From contig NZ_MPPI01000002.1 in assembly GCF_001895925.1 (NCBI RefSeq), positions 216,095 through 280,094 of the forward strand: a stretch of DNA of 64,000 nucleotides. Reading direction: 5' to 3'. Source of the DNA: Phormidesmis priestleyi ULC007 (GTDB lineage Bacteria; Cyanobacteriota; Cyanobacteriia; Leptolyngbyales; Leptolyngbyaceae). The notes under the pieces were generated by a model. That model saw only the letters and a program-made list of their open reading frames with translations. It had not been told where the DNA came from and did no database searches. Positions 45,660 through 55,399 of the stretch are shown piece by piece. How positions within the stretch are numbered: position 1 is the first letter of the stretch; every line of letters begins with the position of its first letter. The position numbers and the translations under genes are program-made.

Positions 45660-46610
45660 TTAGCGGCGATCGCGAGTCAATAAATCGAGCTTTGTGAATT
45701 CGTCTGCATCAAGTGACCAACCTAGAGCGCCTGCATTTTGTCGAGCTTGATCAGCGTTTTTGGCACCAGGGATCGGAATCACATTGCCTTGAGTGATGAG
45801 CCAATTCAGCGCGACTTGAGCGGGCATTTTATCGTGCTTTTGTCCGATCTCACGCATCAAGCTAATGACAGGGGCAAGCTTTTCTAATCCCTGACGGCTG
45901 AATCGACTATCTAGCTTTCGAGCACCCGTCACGGAGTCCGCATTTTCAGGCGTATATTTCCCGGTCAATAACCCTTGAGCTAAAGGACTGTATGCCAAAA
46001 TTGTCACCCCTAAGTCACGGGCAGTATTGAAAATCCCATTCGTCTCGATCTGGCGAGTGATTAGTGAATGACGAACTTGATTGACCGCTAGAGGAACCCC
46101 TTTTGCGGCTAAATAGTCGTGAGCTTCCCGCATTTGTTGAGCCGAATAATTGCTGACTCCGATCGTTGCAATTCGCCCTCGCTTCACTTCTTCTGCTAAT
46201 GCCTCCATTAGTGTTTTTTTGCTCATAAAAAAGTCGAACGGCATATGAACTTGGTAAAGCGCAATGCGATCGATTTGGAGCCGCTTCAAACTTTCTGATA
46301 CCGCTTCATGAACTGACTCTGCCGAAAATCGCCAGGGCAACGGCATATATTTTGTGGCAATTTGTACCGGGCGATCGGTTTGCTTCATAAACCGCCCTAA
46401 CAGCTTTTCTGACTCGCCCAAGCCATAGATTTCTGCTGTATCAAAAAAATCAACTCCAGAGGCAATCGTGGCATCAAACGCTTCTTTGACCTGCGCTTCA
46501 CCATATTCTTTGCCATAGCTCCAAAACAGCGAGTCGCCCCATTGCCAAGTGCCGATGCCAAGCGGTGGAATCGCAGGAAGATTTGCGCCAAAGGAAATGG
46601 ACTGCACCAT
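45660..46610 (-). CDS. Aldo/keto reductase
   Basis: A 316-residue NADPH-dependent TIM-barrel enzyme. The catalytic set is visible: Asp and Tyr in FFDTAEIYGLGESE, Lys in QIATKYMPLP, His in LYQVHMPF. The late IPIPGAKNADQARQN loop binds NADP. It differs from the first aldo-keto reductase (14800) in subgroup. It is divergent from the PucC carrier. Confidence 0.93.
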   Translation of the reverse strand: MVQSISFGANLPAIPPLGIGTWQWGDSLFWSYGKEYGEAQVKEAFDATIASGVDFFDTAEIYGLGESEKLLGRFMKQTDRPVQIATKYMPLPWRFSAESVHEAVSESLKRLQIDRIALYQVHMPFDFFMSKKTLMEALAEEVKRGRIATIGVSNYSAQQMREAHDYLAAKGVPLAVNQVRHSLITRQIETNGIFNTARDLGVTILAYSPLAQGLLTGKYTPENADSVTGARKLDSRFSRQGLEKLAPVISLMREIGQKHDKMPAQVALNWLITQGNVIPIPGAKNADQARQNAGALGWSLDADEFTKLDLLTRDRR

Positions 46611-46774
46611 AAAAATTTGATCTGATTTAAGGACTTAACATTTCTTAGTCTAGCGATTTGCAAGCAGGGGCGCGTCCGTCGATCGTTACAAATCCATGGG
46701 ACTCAAGTCGCCCGATCGCCCTTATCCTAAAAATGAGAAACTGATTTGTCGTGACCTCCGCGTTTTGAGAAACT

Positions 46775-48196
46775 ATGGCGACTAATGATTTTCCTGATCC
46801 ACAGTTGGTGTCGTCTGAGCCGGTAAAGTCTCTGCCTAAGCTGGGCTTATTCACTATGTTTCGGCTAGGTTTGTTTCAAATGGGGTTGGGGATATTGTCA
46901 CTGTTGACGCTAGGCGTTCTCAATCAGGTGATGATCTCCGAACTGAAAGTGCCAGGGACGATCGCAGCAGGCACGATCGCCATGTATCAATTTGTGGCTC
47001 CGGCTCGGATCTGGTTTGGGCAGATGTCTGACTCGAAACCAATTAGGGGCTATCATCGCACGGGCTATATCTGGAGCGGTATGACTCTACAAGCAGTCTG
47101 CCTGTTTTTGGCGGTGCAGGTCGTTTGGAAACTGGGTGCCAGCGCTGCTACGGGCTGGACTACGCAAAGCACGGTTTGGGCTGCCCTACTCGCGTTGATG
47201 TTTGGGCTGTATGGCTTGTGTATTAGCGCCAGTTCGACCCCATTTATGGCGCTGCTGGTCGATATCACTGACGAAGATCAGCGATCGAAGGTTGTCGGAA
47301 TTGTCTGGTCAATGCTGATGATTGGGATTATCATCGGCGCGATCGTCGGGCAAAAAATGCTGACTGGCTTAACGCCCGAAACGTTGCAGCCAGTGGTGAA
47401 TCGGCTGTTTACAATTTTTCCGATCGCGGTCATTGGTCTCACATTTCTGGCGACATTTGGCATTGAGAAGAAATATTCACGCTATGCGTCACGATCGCAG
47501 TTAGCCGAGCGAGAAGATCAAATTACGTTAGGCAGAGCTTTAAAGGTTCTGACTGCCAGCCGACAAACAGGAATCTTTTTCGCGTTTTTGCTGGTGATGA
47601 CGATTAGTTTATTTCTTCAGCAGCCCGTTTTAGAACCTTATGCCCGCGAAGTGTTTGGCATGACGATCGCCGAAAGTGCCGGACTCAACAAATACTGGGG
47701 ATACGGCGTTTTGGCGGGAATGGGCATCGGCGGCTTTCTGGTTGTGCCTCGTCTCGGTAAACAGCGGACTGCAAAAATGGGTTGCTTGCTGACGAGCGCT
47801 TGTTTTCTGCTGATCATTATTTCTGGCTCTACGCAAACTCAAGTTTTGCTCAAAAGTGCCGTGATTCTGTTTGGCTTGTCTTCGGGTGTGCTGACCAATA
47901 GTGCAGTCAGTTTAATGCTGGATCTAACTGCCGCAGAAACCGCAGGAACCTTTGTCGGAGCATGGGGACTGGCTCAAGCTTTGTCTCAAGCCAGCGCAAC
48001 TTTGGCGGGAGGCGTGATTCTTGACATCGGTCGTCAACTCTTTCAGCAGCCCTTCTTTGCTTTTAGCTTGGTGTTTGCTTGTGAGGCGCTAGGCATGATT
48101 TTGGCAGTCATATTGCTGGCGCGAGTCAACGTTCAAGAATTTAGAACGAAGTCTCAAACTGCGATCGCTGCCGTTCTCGAAACCGAACTCGATTAA
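46775..48196 (+). CDS. PucC/BCD family transporter
   Basis: A 473-residue membrane protein with about 12 helices. LPKLGLFTMFRLGLFQMGLG, the loop RIWFGQMSDSKPIRGYHRTGYIW (in parts) and the SSSTPFMALLVDITDEDQRSK-type block match the PucC/LhaA family (bacteriochlorophyll or chlorophyll delivery). In cyanobacteria the family may move chlorophyll or tetrapyrroles. Start ATG 46775. Confidence 0.88.
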   Translation: MATNDFPDPQLVSSEPVKSLPKLGLFTMFRLGLFQMGLGILSLLTLGVLNQVMISELKVPGTIAAGTIAMYQFVAPARIWFGQMSDSKPIRGYHRTGYIWSGMTLQAVCLFLAVQVVWKLGASAATGWTTQSTVWAALLALMFGLYGLCISASSTPFMALLVDITDEDQRSKVVGIVWSMLMIGIIIGAIVGQKMLTGLTPETLQPVVNRLFTIFPIAVIGLTFLATFGIEKKYSRYASRSQLAEREDQITLGRALKVLTASRQTGIFFAFLLVMTISLFLQQPVLEPYAREVFGMTIAESAGLNKYWGYGVLAGMGIGGFLVVPRLGKQRTAKMGCLLTSACFLLIIISGSTQTQVLLKSAVILFGLSSGVLTNSAVSLMLDLTAAETAGTFVGAWGLAQALSQASATLAGGVILDIGRQLFQQPFFAFSLVFACEALGMILAVILLARVNVQEFRTKSQTAIAAVLETELD

Positions 48197-48210
48197 TATT
48201 AGATTCCCAA

Positions 48211-49023
48211 ATGACTGATTTTTGGACTCAAATTCTCGATTTTTCTCAAGCCGAAACTCAGCGAGTCGGCACCCAACTGCTACAAGATTTTGGTCAGGCG
48301 CAAGCATCTGAAAAATCCGATGGTAGTTTGGTGACCCAATCCGATCAGTGGGCAGATCAAGAATTGCGGAATGCGATCGCTCACACATTTCCAACCCACG
48401 GCGTTTTGAGTGAAGAAACCGAACATATTTTCCCCGATCAAGACTGGTGCTGGGTGATTGATCCGTTAGATGGCACGACGAATTTTGCGAGAGGTCTGCC
48501 ACTCTGGGGCATCTCACTGGGCTTACTTTATAAAGGAATTCCAGTCTTCGGATATGTGCATTTCCCACCGTTGAGACAATCTTTTCACGGGTTTTGGCAA
48601 GGTTCATCGGGGCTGACGATGCCAACGGGAGCGTTTCTCAACCAGAAGCCGATTCACGCTAGTCAAGATGCTTTGACGAGCAACCACTTTTTTAATCTGT
48701 GCGCTCGAAGTATCTCGGTGCTCAAAAATCCCTTTCCTGCCAAAATTCGGATGTTGGGTGTGTCAACTTACAATTTTTTGACGGTCGCCGCTGGAGCAAC
48801 TTTAGGAGGAATTGAAGCTACACCAAAAATTTGGGATATCACCGCAGTCTGGGCGATCGTGCAAGCGGCTGGCGCAGTCTGGCACCCACTCGAACCCAAT
48901 CCCATCTTTCCTTTACAAGTTGGAGAGAATTATAGTCAGCGATCGTTCCCAACGTTGGTCGTCAGTCGCGCCGATTTGCTACCCGTTTTTGAGCCGTTGG
49001 TAAGTTCGATCAGAAGCCGTTAA
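48211..49023 (+). CDS. Inositol monophosphatase family protein
   Basis: A 270-residue Mg-dependent phosphatase of the IMPase/CysQ fold. The metal motifs are GVLSEETE, WVIDPLDGTTNF, and the late WDITA. Substrate could be inositol phosphate, histidinol phosphate or PAP, not decided. It lies 14 bp after the PucC gene on the same strand, likely co-transcribed. It overlaps the next gene's stop in a TTAA. Confidence 0.92.
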   Translation: MTDFWTQILDFSQAETQRVGTQLLQDFGQAQASEKSDGSLVTQSDQWADQELRNAIAHTFPTHGVLSEETEHIFPDQDWCWVIDPLDGTTNFARGLPLWGISLGLLYKGIPVFGYVHFPPLRQSFHGFWQGSSGLTMPTGAFLNQKPIHASQDALTSNHFFNLCARSISVLKNPFPAKIRMLGVSTYNFLTVAAGATLGGIEATPKIWDITAVWAIVQAAGAVWHPLEPNPIFPLQVGENYSQRSFPTLVVSRADLLPVFEPLVSSIRSR

Positions 49024-49802
49024 GTTCCATCCATGACGACTGATATTGCACTGCCCCACTTCAGATTAAGTTGTCTTTGAGCATTATCACGACTAGCCGC
49101 AATTTCAACCCAGCCATGACTGCCAACTAAAGCAAGAATTTCTCCAGGTTCGCTGTCTGAGTAGGTGGATTTGCTTGGATAAGTCGAGTTCTCTAGGCTG
49201 ACGCTCCAAGACTTTCCAGCCACTTCGTCACCTGAAATATTTGTAATCAAGTTGCCGAAATGGTCGATCGCTTGAATTACTCCCCAAATCGTGTTTCCTA
49301 TACAAGTCGGGTTAGCGATCGGCAGATGAATAATCGTTCTCAAACCAATTTCAGTCCCCAGTTCTCTGATCGGTACTCCGCTTGCTAGGTGCGCTCCGAT
49401 CGGGGCAAAAATGTCACGTCCGTGAAAGGTCGTGCTTGGAGATGACGTGCGCCAATAGAAAGGATTGGTTAACTCAACGGCAGCGATCGCTGAATTCTGG
49501 CTCAAAACGCCACTCACTAGCCCATTATCGGGAGCCACTAAAAATCCAGACTCAAGTTGAATGGCGATCGCGCGTCGCAGACTTCCCACGCTGGGATCAA
49601 CAACTGCTATGTGCACCGTCCCGGCCGGAAAGTAGGGATAGGCGTTCATCAAGTGAAACCGAGCCGCAGCAATGTCTTGAGGTGGAACTTGATGCGTCAG
49701 ATCAATCATGGTGAGGGTGGGATTGATCTGAGCGATCGTGCCTTTCATCACCGCTACATAGACATCGCTCAACCCAAAATCGCTGAGTAGCGTCAGAATC
49801 AT
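49020..49802 (-). CDS. SAM hydroxide adenosyltransferase
   Basis: A 260-residue protein of the chlorinase/fluorinase family, most likely the form that splits S-adenosylmethionine with water to adenosine and methionine. LTLLSDFGLSDVYVAVMKG, VVDPSVGS and FHGRDIFAP are diagnostic; IDHFGNLITN follows in the C-terminal barrel. The absence of the chlorinase specific insert supports the hydroxide type. Its TAA shares TTAA with the convergent IMPase stop. Confidence 0.92.
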   Translation of the reverse strand: MILTLLSDFGLSDVYVAVMKGTIAQINPTLTMIDLTHQVPPQDIAAARFHLMNAYPYFPAGTVHIAVVDPSVGSLRRAIAIQLESGFLVAPDNGLVSGVLSQNSAIAAVELTNPFYWRTSSPSTTFHGRDIFAPIGAHLASGVPIRELGTEIGLRTIIHLPIANPTCIGNTIWGVIQAIDHFGNLITNISGDEVAGKSWSVSLENSTYPSKSTYSDSEPGEILALVGSHGWVEIAASRDNAQRQLNLKWGSAISVVMDGT

Positions 49803-49919
49803 AATGATTTCTTATATTTCTAATCATTAATTTTGGTAGTATAAACTACCGTTTGAATCTTAGATGTTATGATTAGAAGACAATCACATAGCACAAATAT
49901 TTTTTTGGAAATGTCCGAT

Positions 49920-50075
49920 ATGAACAGAAATCGTCAGCAAACCTTCACACAAGCTGCCACTGCTCACCGCGAAAATCTGCAAAAAAACTTGCAGCGCCGC
50001 ATGGAAGCCGCGAGAGACAGAGGCGACGAAAACCTTTTAAAAATGCTCGAAGCAGAAGCAAACTACCTCAAGTAA
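49920..50075 (+). CDS. Small conserved cyanobacterial protein
   Basis: A 51-residue protein (MNRNRQQTFTQAATAHRENL, then RMEAARDRGDENLLKMLEAE), highly charged and helical. I recall very similar short proteins in many cyanobacteria, function unknown. ATG 49920 is supported by TTGGAA nine bases before it; an upstream in-frame ATG at 49911 also exists. A strong terminator follows. Confidence 0.7.
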   Translation: MNRNRQQTFTQAATAHRENLQKNLQRRMEAARDRGDENLLKMLEAEANYLK

Positions 50076-50120
50076 TTTGTGTTCAAGAACCCCAGATCCC
50101 GCCTTCAAGTTGGAGTGAAT

Positions 50121-50153
50121 AAAAGGTACAGACTTAATAGTTTGTACCTTTTT
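50121..50153 (+). terminator. Rho-independent terminator
   Basis: A perfect 10-bp stem AAAAGGTACA/TGTACCTTTT with 12-base loop, followed by T-rich sequence, ends the small gene at 50075. Confidence 0.85.
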
Positions 50154-50214
50154 GTTATTGATTGCTCAATATTTTTTTTACTGGCTGGGTTTCTCAAGCT
50201 CCATCCTTGCCTTG

Positions 50215-50220
50215 TATACT
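50215..50220 (+). promoter_or_regulatory. Possible -10 box before the epimerase
   Basis: TATACT at 50215 precedes the 50284 start by 64 bases. No clear -35 box, as often in cyanobacteria. Confidence 0.3.
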
Positions 50221-50283
50221 GAGCTTTGAGTTTTGTAACCCGCCCCACAGAGGCGAATTGTCTCGATTAGGGAGAGAGTATCT

Positions 50284-51204
50284 ATGAAAGTCGCAGTCAC
50301 AGGGGCAACCGGATTTGTGGGCAGTCGTTTAGTAGAGCGGTTAAACGCTGAGGGGCATCAAGTCATCGTCTTGACTCGCAATGCGACCAAAGCAGAGCAA
50401 GCCTTCCCAAACTCTACTGATCCCAATCTAGAAATTGTTGCCTACAATCCAACTCAGTCGGGAGCTTGGCAAGAGAAGATTTCAGGCTGTGATGGCGTGG
50501 TGAATCTGGCAGGAGAAGCGATCGCCGAAAATCGGTGGACACCAGAACGCAAACAATCTTTAATGGACAGTCGCAAAATCACGACTCAAAAACTCGTTGA
50601 AGCCATTGCCAACGCCAATCCTAAGCCTTCGGTTTTGGTCAATGCCTCCGCGATCGGCTTTTATGGCACTAGCGAAACTGTCACCTTTGACGAAACCAGT
50701 GCTGCTGGCAATGATTTTCTGGCAGAAGTTTGCCAAACCTGGGAAGCCGAAGCAAGCAAGGTCAAGGAAAGCGGCGTTCGTCTGGTGATTTTGCGGCTTG
50801 GAATTGTTTTAGGAATGGGCGGTGCCTTGGGCAAAATGCTTACGCCTTTTAAGCTGTTTGCAGGTGGGCCGATCGGCAGCGGCAATCAGTGGTTTTCCTG
50901 GATTCATCGAGACGATTTAGTCAGCTTGATTTTACGAGCATTGACGCGACCTGAGATGGAAGGGGTTTTTAATGCCACGGCTCCGCAGCCCGTTCGCATG
51001 GCGGAGATGACGACGACGCTGGGGCAAGTGATGAATCGTCCTTCGTGGCTCCCGGTGCCCAGTTTTGCGCTAGAAGCGATGTTGGGTGATGGCGCTAAAG
51101 TCGTGCTTGAAGGTCAAGAAGTTTTGCCCAAACACACGCTAGCCAATGGATTTGAATATCAATATCTGACGATTAAACCAGCACTAGAGGAAATTTTGGG
51201 TTAA
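50284..51204 (+). CDS. TIGR01777 family NAD-dependent epimerase
   Basis: A 306-residue short-chain-like protein. MKVAVTGATGFVGSRLVERL begins the Rossmann fold, VNLAGEAIAENRWTPERKQ and SAIGFYGTSE are family marks, and SWIHRDDLVSLI is near the nucleotide pocket. The C-terminal block (TLGQVMNRPSWLPVPSFAL) is the usual domain. In plants and cyanobacteria, relatives (GC1/SulA-like) affect division or thylakoids. Role here unknown. Confidence 0.92.
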   Translation: MKVAVTGATGFVGSRLVERLNAEGHQVIVLTRNATKAEQAFPNSTDPNLEIVAYNPTQSGAWQEKISGCDGVVNLAGEAIAENRWTPERKQSLMDSRKITTQKLVEAIANANPKPSVLVNASAIGFYGTSETVTFDETSAAGNDFLAEVCQTWEAEASKVKESGVRLVILRLGIVLGMGGALGKMLTPFKLFAGGPIGSGNQWFSWIHRDDLVSLILRALTRPEMEGVFNATAPQPVRMAEMTTTLGQVMNRPSWLPVPSFALEAMLGDGAKVVLEGQEVLPKHTLANGFEYQYLTIKPALEEILG

Positions 51205-51298
51205 TTCTATCGGTTTTTCAGAGTTGCTCAAAATTTTGTTATCTTGGCAAAGCAACACGAACACCCCTCACTGCCCAAGGATCACTCTAAACAGAACC

Positions 51299-51490
51299 AT
51301 GCAAACCAAGAAATTAGAGCTACTTTTATTAGCGGGATGTTCTTGCCTTTTTACGATGCTTTGTCAGCCGATCGCGCAAGCTGTCACCGCATCTCCTACA
51401 GAAACTGTCCTGCAAATCTCTGCCCAGTTAGAGGGCTTATATTGCAGAACTAATTTTCAAGAAAACTACAGAGCCAAAGCTAATAAGTAG
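51299..51490 (+). CDS. Small secreted protein, unknown
   Basis: A 63-residue protein. MQTKKLELLLLAGCSCLFTM then CQPIAQA make a signal peptide with a possible lipobox-like LAGC. The mature part is about 37 residues with one further Cys. No homologue recognised. Start ATG 51299; weak ribosome site. Confidence 0.45.
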   Translation: MQTKKLELLLLAGCSCLFTMLCQPIAQAVTASPTETVLQISAQLEGLYCRTNFQENYRAKANK

Positions 51491-51510
51491 CCACTGTCCT
51501 GAATCTAGCC

Positions 51511-51864
51511 CTACTTTTTAGAACCGTGATGTTCGCAAGGTGGGGCTGAAATTGATTTATCCAACCACCCGGCTGCCTGCTGTAATCGCAAAAGCGCCTC
51601 TTCGGGCTGATCTTTTAAAAGGAAAATTAGAGCAACGGCGGCTTGTTCACGCGATCGCGCCAGCCGATTTGACTTTAGTCGGTGCCAATCACGATCGCTG
51701 ATACTCAACTTTTCGGTCAGTGCCTGTGCTAACTCAAGGGCGCTGAACTCAGAAAGCTTGTTGGTTGCGACTGGGTTAGAGGCTTCTGTCTGAGAAGATT
51801 GCATCATTGTCAAGTCGGGCATAGAACGCTGCTTTAACGGAATGGGTAAAATGAATTTACTCAT
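51511..51864 (-). CDS. Conserved cyanobacterial protein (possibly DUF6439)
   Basis: A 117-residue soluble protein. The core ALELAQALTEKLSISDRDWH then LKSNRLARSREQAAVALIFL and LLRLQQAAGWLDKSISAPPC is strongly conserved in cyanobacteria, which I recall as DUF6439. The C-terminal Cys/His (PPCEHHG) is typical. Several Met starts exist (51864, 51822, 51807, 51804); the later ones leave more room for promoters. Function unknown. Confidence 0.7.
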   Translation of the reverse strand: MSKFILPIPLKQRSMPDLTMMQSSQTEASNPVATNKLSEFSALELAQALTEKLSISDRDWHRLKSNRLARSREQAAVALIFLLKDQPEEALLRLQQAAGWLDKSISAPPCEHHGSKK

Positions 51865-51887
51865 TACTCTTACTTTACTACGCTTGA

Positions 51888-52322
51888 ATGCCACCATCCC
51901 AAGACCCCGATCGTTTATCCACCAGTCACGAATCCGACGATTCAGCGCTCACCTTTGAGCAAGTTCTTGAGCGCGTGGAGCGATCGCTTCAGGAACTCAA
52001 AGAGCGCCATGCCCAAATCGAGCATGATCAGCAGCTTCAAAAGAATTTAGAGGAGCGATCGCAAATGATCCGATCGCAGCTCCGCCAAAGCAAATCTTCT
52101 AGCCTTAAATTAGAATTGCAGAAGCTCGAAAAGCAGCTAGAAGAGCTGGAATTTAATCTAGAAAGCCGCTTATTTTCGTGGGCTGGCTTTAAAGAAGTTT
52201 TCTGGCAAGCCGTGCGATTTGGTGGACTGGGGATCGCCGTTGGCTGGTCGCTTGCCTTCTACACTTTAAAGAATCCGGCTCCCAACAACACAAGCCCTGC
52301 TCCTCAAACCTTAGCCCCCTAA
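51888..52322 (+). CDS. Coiled-coil protein with one membrane helix
   Basis: A 144-residue protein. Residues 20-95 are heptad-rich ([28 protein letters not shown]) and form a coiled coil. A hydrophobic helix ([17 protein letters not shown]) is near 115-131, followed by a Pro-rich tail. Function unknown. It ends four bases before the asnS start, so both are on one transcript. Confidence 0.75.
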   Translation: MPPSQDPDRLSTSHESDDSALTFEQVLERVERSLQELKERHAQIEHDQQLQKNLEERSQMIRSQLRQSKSSSLKLELQKLEKQLEELEFNLESRLFSWAGFKEVFWQAVRFGGLGIAVGWSLAFYTLKNPAPNNTSPAPQTLAP

Positions 52323-52326
52323 TCTC

Positions 52327-53715
52327 ATGACACGACGCATTTCAGAACTGCTGCGCCACGGACAACCCAACGAATTAGTCACGATTAAAGGCTGGGTTCG
52401 CACCAAGCGAGAACAGAAAGGCTTCTCGTTTATTGAAGTCAACGATGGTTCGTCGATGGCAGGTTTGCAAGTGGTGATGAACGCTGACTTACCGGACTAT
52501 GAGTCGATCGTCAAACGACTCAGCACCGGGGCATCGGTTGAAGTATCAGGGGTTTTAGTATCGTCGCTAGGCAAAGGGCAACGTATTGAGGTCAAGGCGA
52601 ACTCGGTAATCGTTTATGGCGAGGCTGATCCAGAGACCTATCCGCTTCAGAAGAAACGCCATTCGTTTGAGTTTTTGCGAGAGATTGGACATCTGCGATC
52701 GCGCACCAATACGCTAGGAGCCGTCTTTAGAGTTCGCAATGCTTGCTCGATGGCAATCCACCAATTCTTTCAAGAACAAGGTTTCATCTGGGTTCACACT
52801 CCAATTCTCACAGCAAGCGATTGTGAAGGGGCAGGCGAAATGTTTGCCGTCACTAGTTTGGATCTCAAGAAAGTTCCGTTAACTGAAAATCAATCGGTTG
52901 ATTACACCCAAGATTTTTTCGGCAAACCTACTTATTTGACAGTCAGCGGACAGCTAGAAGCCGAAATTATGGCAACCGCATTCAGCAATGTCTACACGTT
53001 TGGTCCAACGTTTCGCGCCGAAAACTCTAACACGTCTCGTCACTTGGCAGAGTTTTGGATGGTCGAACCAGAAATGGCGTTCTGTGACTTAGAAGGAGAC
53101 ATGGATTTAGCGGAAGCATTCCTCAAATACATCTTTTCTTATGTGCTAGAAAAGTGCCCTGAAGATATGCAGTTTTTTAACGATCGCATCGATAACTCAG
53201 TCCTCACAACGGCTGAAAATATTATTCAAAACGAGTTTGAGCGAGTCACTTATACCAAGGCAGTTGAGCTTTTGCTGAAGAGCGATCGACCCTTCGAGTA
53301 TCCCGTCGAGTGGGGCTTAGATCTGCAATCTGAACACGAGCGGTTTTTAGCCGAGGAACTCTTTAAAAAGCCCGTGATTGTGACAGATTACCCGACACAA
53401 ATCAAAGCCTTTTATATGCGTTTGAACGAAGACGAAAAAACCGTTCGCGCTATGGATATTCTCGCTCCGAAAATCGGTGAAATTATCGGCGGTTCTCAGC
53501 GAGAAGAACGGCTTGATGTTCTAGAACGACGCATTCAAGCACAAGGATTGGAATTAAAAGACTACTGGTGGTATCTAGATTTGCGGAGATATGGCACCGT
53601 TCCCCACGCAGGATTTGGGTTGGGATTCGAGCGCTTAGTACAGTTCATGACAGGAATGGGCAACATTCGCGACGTGATTCCATTTCCTAGAACTCCTTTA
53701 AACGTCGAGTTTTAA
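52327..53715 (+). CDS. asnS: Asparaginyl-tRNA synthetase
   Basis: A 462-residue class II enzyme. The N-terminal OB-fold anticodon domain ([22 protein letters not shown]) is followed by motif 1 ([19 protein letters not shown]), motif 2 with [21 protein letters not shown], and motif 3 with [21 protein letters not shown] ends it. Standard length. Its start follows the coiled-coil gene by 4 bp. Confidence 0.97.
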   Translation: MTRRISELLRHGQPNELVTIKGWVRTKREQKGFSFIEVNDGSSMAGLQVVMNADLPDYESIVKRLSTGASVEVSGVLVSSLGKGQRIEVKANSVIVYGEADPETYPLQKKRHSFEFLREIGHLRSRTNTLGAVFRVRNACSMAIHQFFQEQGFIWVHTPILTASDCEGAGEMFAVTSLDLKKVPLTENQSVDYTQDFFGKPTYLTVSGQLEAEIMATAFSNVYTFGPTFRAENSNTSRHLAEFWMVEPEMAFCDLEGDMDLAEAFLKYIFSYVLEKCPEDMQFFNDRIDNSVLTTAENIIQNEFERVTYTKAVELLLKSDRPFEYPVEWGLDLQSEHERFLAEELFKKPVIVTDYPTQIKAFYMRLNEDEKTVRAMDILAPKIGEIIGGSQREERLDVLERRIQAQGLELKDYWWYLDLRRYGTVPHAGFGLGFERLVQFMTGMGNIRDVIPFPRTPLNVEF

Positions 53716-53729
53716 GTCTCAATAAAAAA

Positions 53730-53757
53730 CCTGGAGAGTAATCAAGTTACTTCCAGG
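53730..53757 (-). terminator. Terminator of the hli gene
   Basis: CCTGGAAGTAA and TTACTCTCCAGG form a stem with a bulge, and the minus strand then reads TTTTTTATT. This is a normal rho-independent terminator for the hli gene. Confidence 0.8.
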
Positions 53758-53787
53758 CAAATGGTCAGATAAAATCAGTCGTGAGAA

Positions 53788-53931
53788 CTACATCAAACCG
53801 AGTTGCTCTAAGATGCCCTTGCCTGTCATTAGCTCAGTAGCGAACCCGATCGCGATGCCTAGCATTGCTAGACGACCGTTCCAAGACTCAGCAAACTTGG
53901 TAAAGCCGATTTTGCCTTCTTGCTTTTCCAT
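53788..53931 (-). CDS. hli: High-light-inducible protein (one-helix LHC-like)
   Basis: A 47-residue chlorophyll-binding one-helix protein. The text ESWNGRLAMLGIAIGF carries the family core E-x2-N-G-R-x-A-M-x-G for chlorophyll binding, and the helix spans about 16-33. Relatives bind Chl and carotenoid and protect photosystem assembly or scavenge Chl under strong light. It is a single-gene unit with a terminator behind it. Confidence 0.93.
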   Translation of the reverse strand: MEKQEGKIGFTKFAESWNGRLAMLGIAIGFATELMTGKGILEQLGLM

Positions 53932-54067
53932 GATGATTGCCTCACTCTAAAGATATATTTCTTCATACAACTTAACGCTTCTCAAAGCATTTGGCAACAA
54001 TTTGCCTGATATCAAGGCTTCCCCAATGAGACACTAGATCACTAAGTTACTGTCATTTTGATTTGTC

Positions 54068-55267
54068 ATGCCCGATCCTCAAGCGATTAGTGCGGCGGTT
54101 GCAGCGCTCTATAACACCTACCCGTTTCCACCAGAGCCTTTGCTTGACGAGCCGCCTCCCGGCTATAACTGGCGCTGGAACTGGTCAGCCGCCTACAATT
54201 TTTGCACAGGACAAAAACCCAAGCGACAAAACATCCGCATTTTAGATGCAGGCTGCGGCACTGGGTGCGGAACCGAATATTTAGTGCATCTCAATCCCCA
54301 AGCTCAGGTGACTGGCATTGATTTGAGTGCTGGGGCGTTGACGGTTGCGAGAGAGCGATGTCAACGATCGGTCAACGATCGAGCAGAGTTTCATCACCTC
54401 AGCCTCTACGATGCCAACCAGCTTCCCGGCAAGTTTGAGATGATCAACTGCGTGGGCGTATTGCATCACTTGCCTGATCCGATTCGCGGCATTCAATCCT
54501 TAGCGACAAAACTCGCTCCTGGCGGGATTATGCACATCTTTGTCTACGCAGAATTGGGGCGCTGGGAAATCGGGTTGATGCAGCAAGCGATCGCCCTCCT
54601 ACAAGGCAACCAAAAAGGTGATTATCGCGATGGCGTAAAAGTCGGTCGTCAGATTTTCGAGACACTTCCTGAAAATAATCGACTAGTGCAGCGAGAAAAA
54701 GAACGCTGGTCAATGGAAAATCAGCGCGATGAATGTTTTGCAGATATGTATGTCCATCCCCAAGAGATTGACTACAACATCGAGACGTTATTTCAGCTTA
54801 TTGATGCGTCTGGGCTGAAGTTTTTGGGCTTCTCGAATCCTCGACAGTGGACGCTCGATCGCTTGCTAGGCAAAAATTCAGACCTGATTGATCGGGCGAA
54901 AGGACTGAGCGATCGTCAACGCTACCGCTTAATCGAACTCTTAGATCCCTCTTCTGTCACTCACTACGAATTCTTTTTGGGGCGAGGCGAGTTGCCCTTA
55001 GCCGATTGGTCGTCTGATGAAGCGTTGCTCAACGCCATTCCTGAGCGCAGCCCTTGCATGGATGGCTGGGCAAGTCGCTGTTTATTCAACTACGACTATC
55101 AGATTGTGAATCTGTCAGAACCAGAATTTGAATTTATGAAAGCTTGCGATGAAAATCAGGAGTCGCAACGCACGATCGGAGAGATCTTGTCAGACGCGCC
55201 GTTGGAATTGGAGACCGTGCGATCGCTGCAACAACAACAGCTTATTTTACTGAGTCCTCGATCGTAG
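54068..55267 (+). CDS. Class I SAM-dependent methyltransferase
   Basis: A 399-residue protein. The N-terminal 50 residues (YNTYPFPPEPLLDEPPPGYN) are shared by cyanobacterial members. The Rossmann motif I is ILDAGCGTGCGTEYL, then GIDLSAGAL, and NCVGVLHHLPDP. The C-terminal half is a separate helical part ending LLSPRS. Substrate unknown. It is between asnS and atp, with about 130 bp to atpI. Confidence 0.9.
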   Translation: MPDPQAISAAVAALYNTYPFPPEPLLDEPPPGYNWRWNWSAAYNFCTGQKPKRQNIRILDAGCGTGCGTEYLVHLNPQAQVTGIDLSAGALTVARERCQRSVNDRAEFHHLSLYDANQLPGKFEMINCVGVLHHLPDPIRGIQSLATKLAPGGIMHIFVYAELGRWEIGLMQQAIALLQGNQKGDYRDGVKVGRQIFETLPENNRLVQREKERWSMENQRDECFADMYVHPQEIDYNIETLFQLIDASGLKFLGFSNPRQWTLDRLLGKNSDLIDRAKGLSDRQRYRLIELLDPSSVTHYEFFLGRGELPLADWSSDEALLNAIPERSPCMDGWASRCLFNYDYQIVNLSEPEFEFMKACDENQESQRTIGEILSDAPLELETVRSLQQQQLILLSPRS

Positions 55268-55399
55268 ACATTAAGTATTATTACCCTCGCGTGGTATGAT
55301 GTCTTCTGGCTAAACGAACTGTCGTGATCGCATTAGACTCCCTGTGAGTTTAGTAACTCATCATGGCGAAGTTGCCCTACTTCATGGATCGCACCTGCA

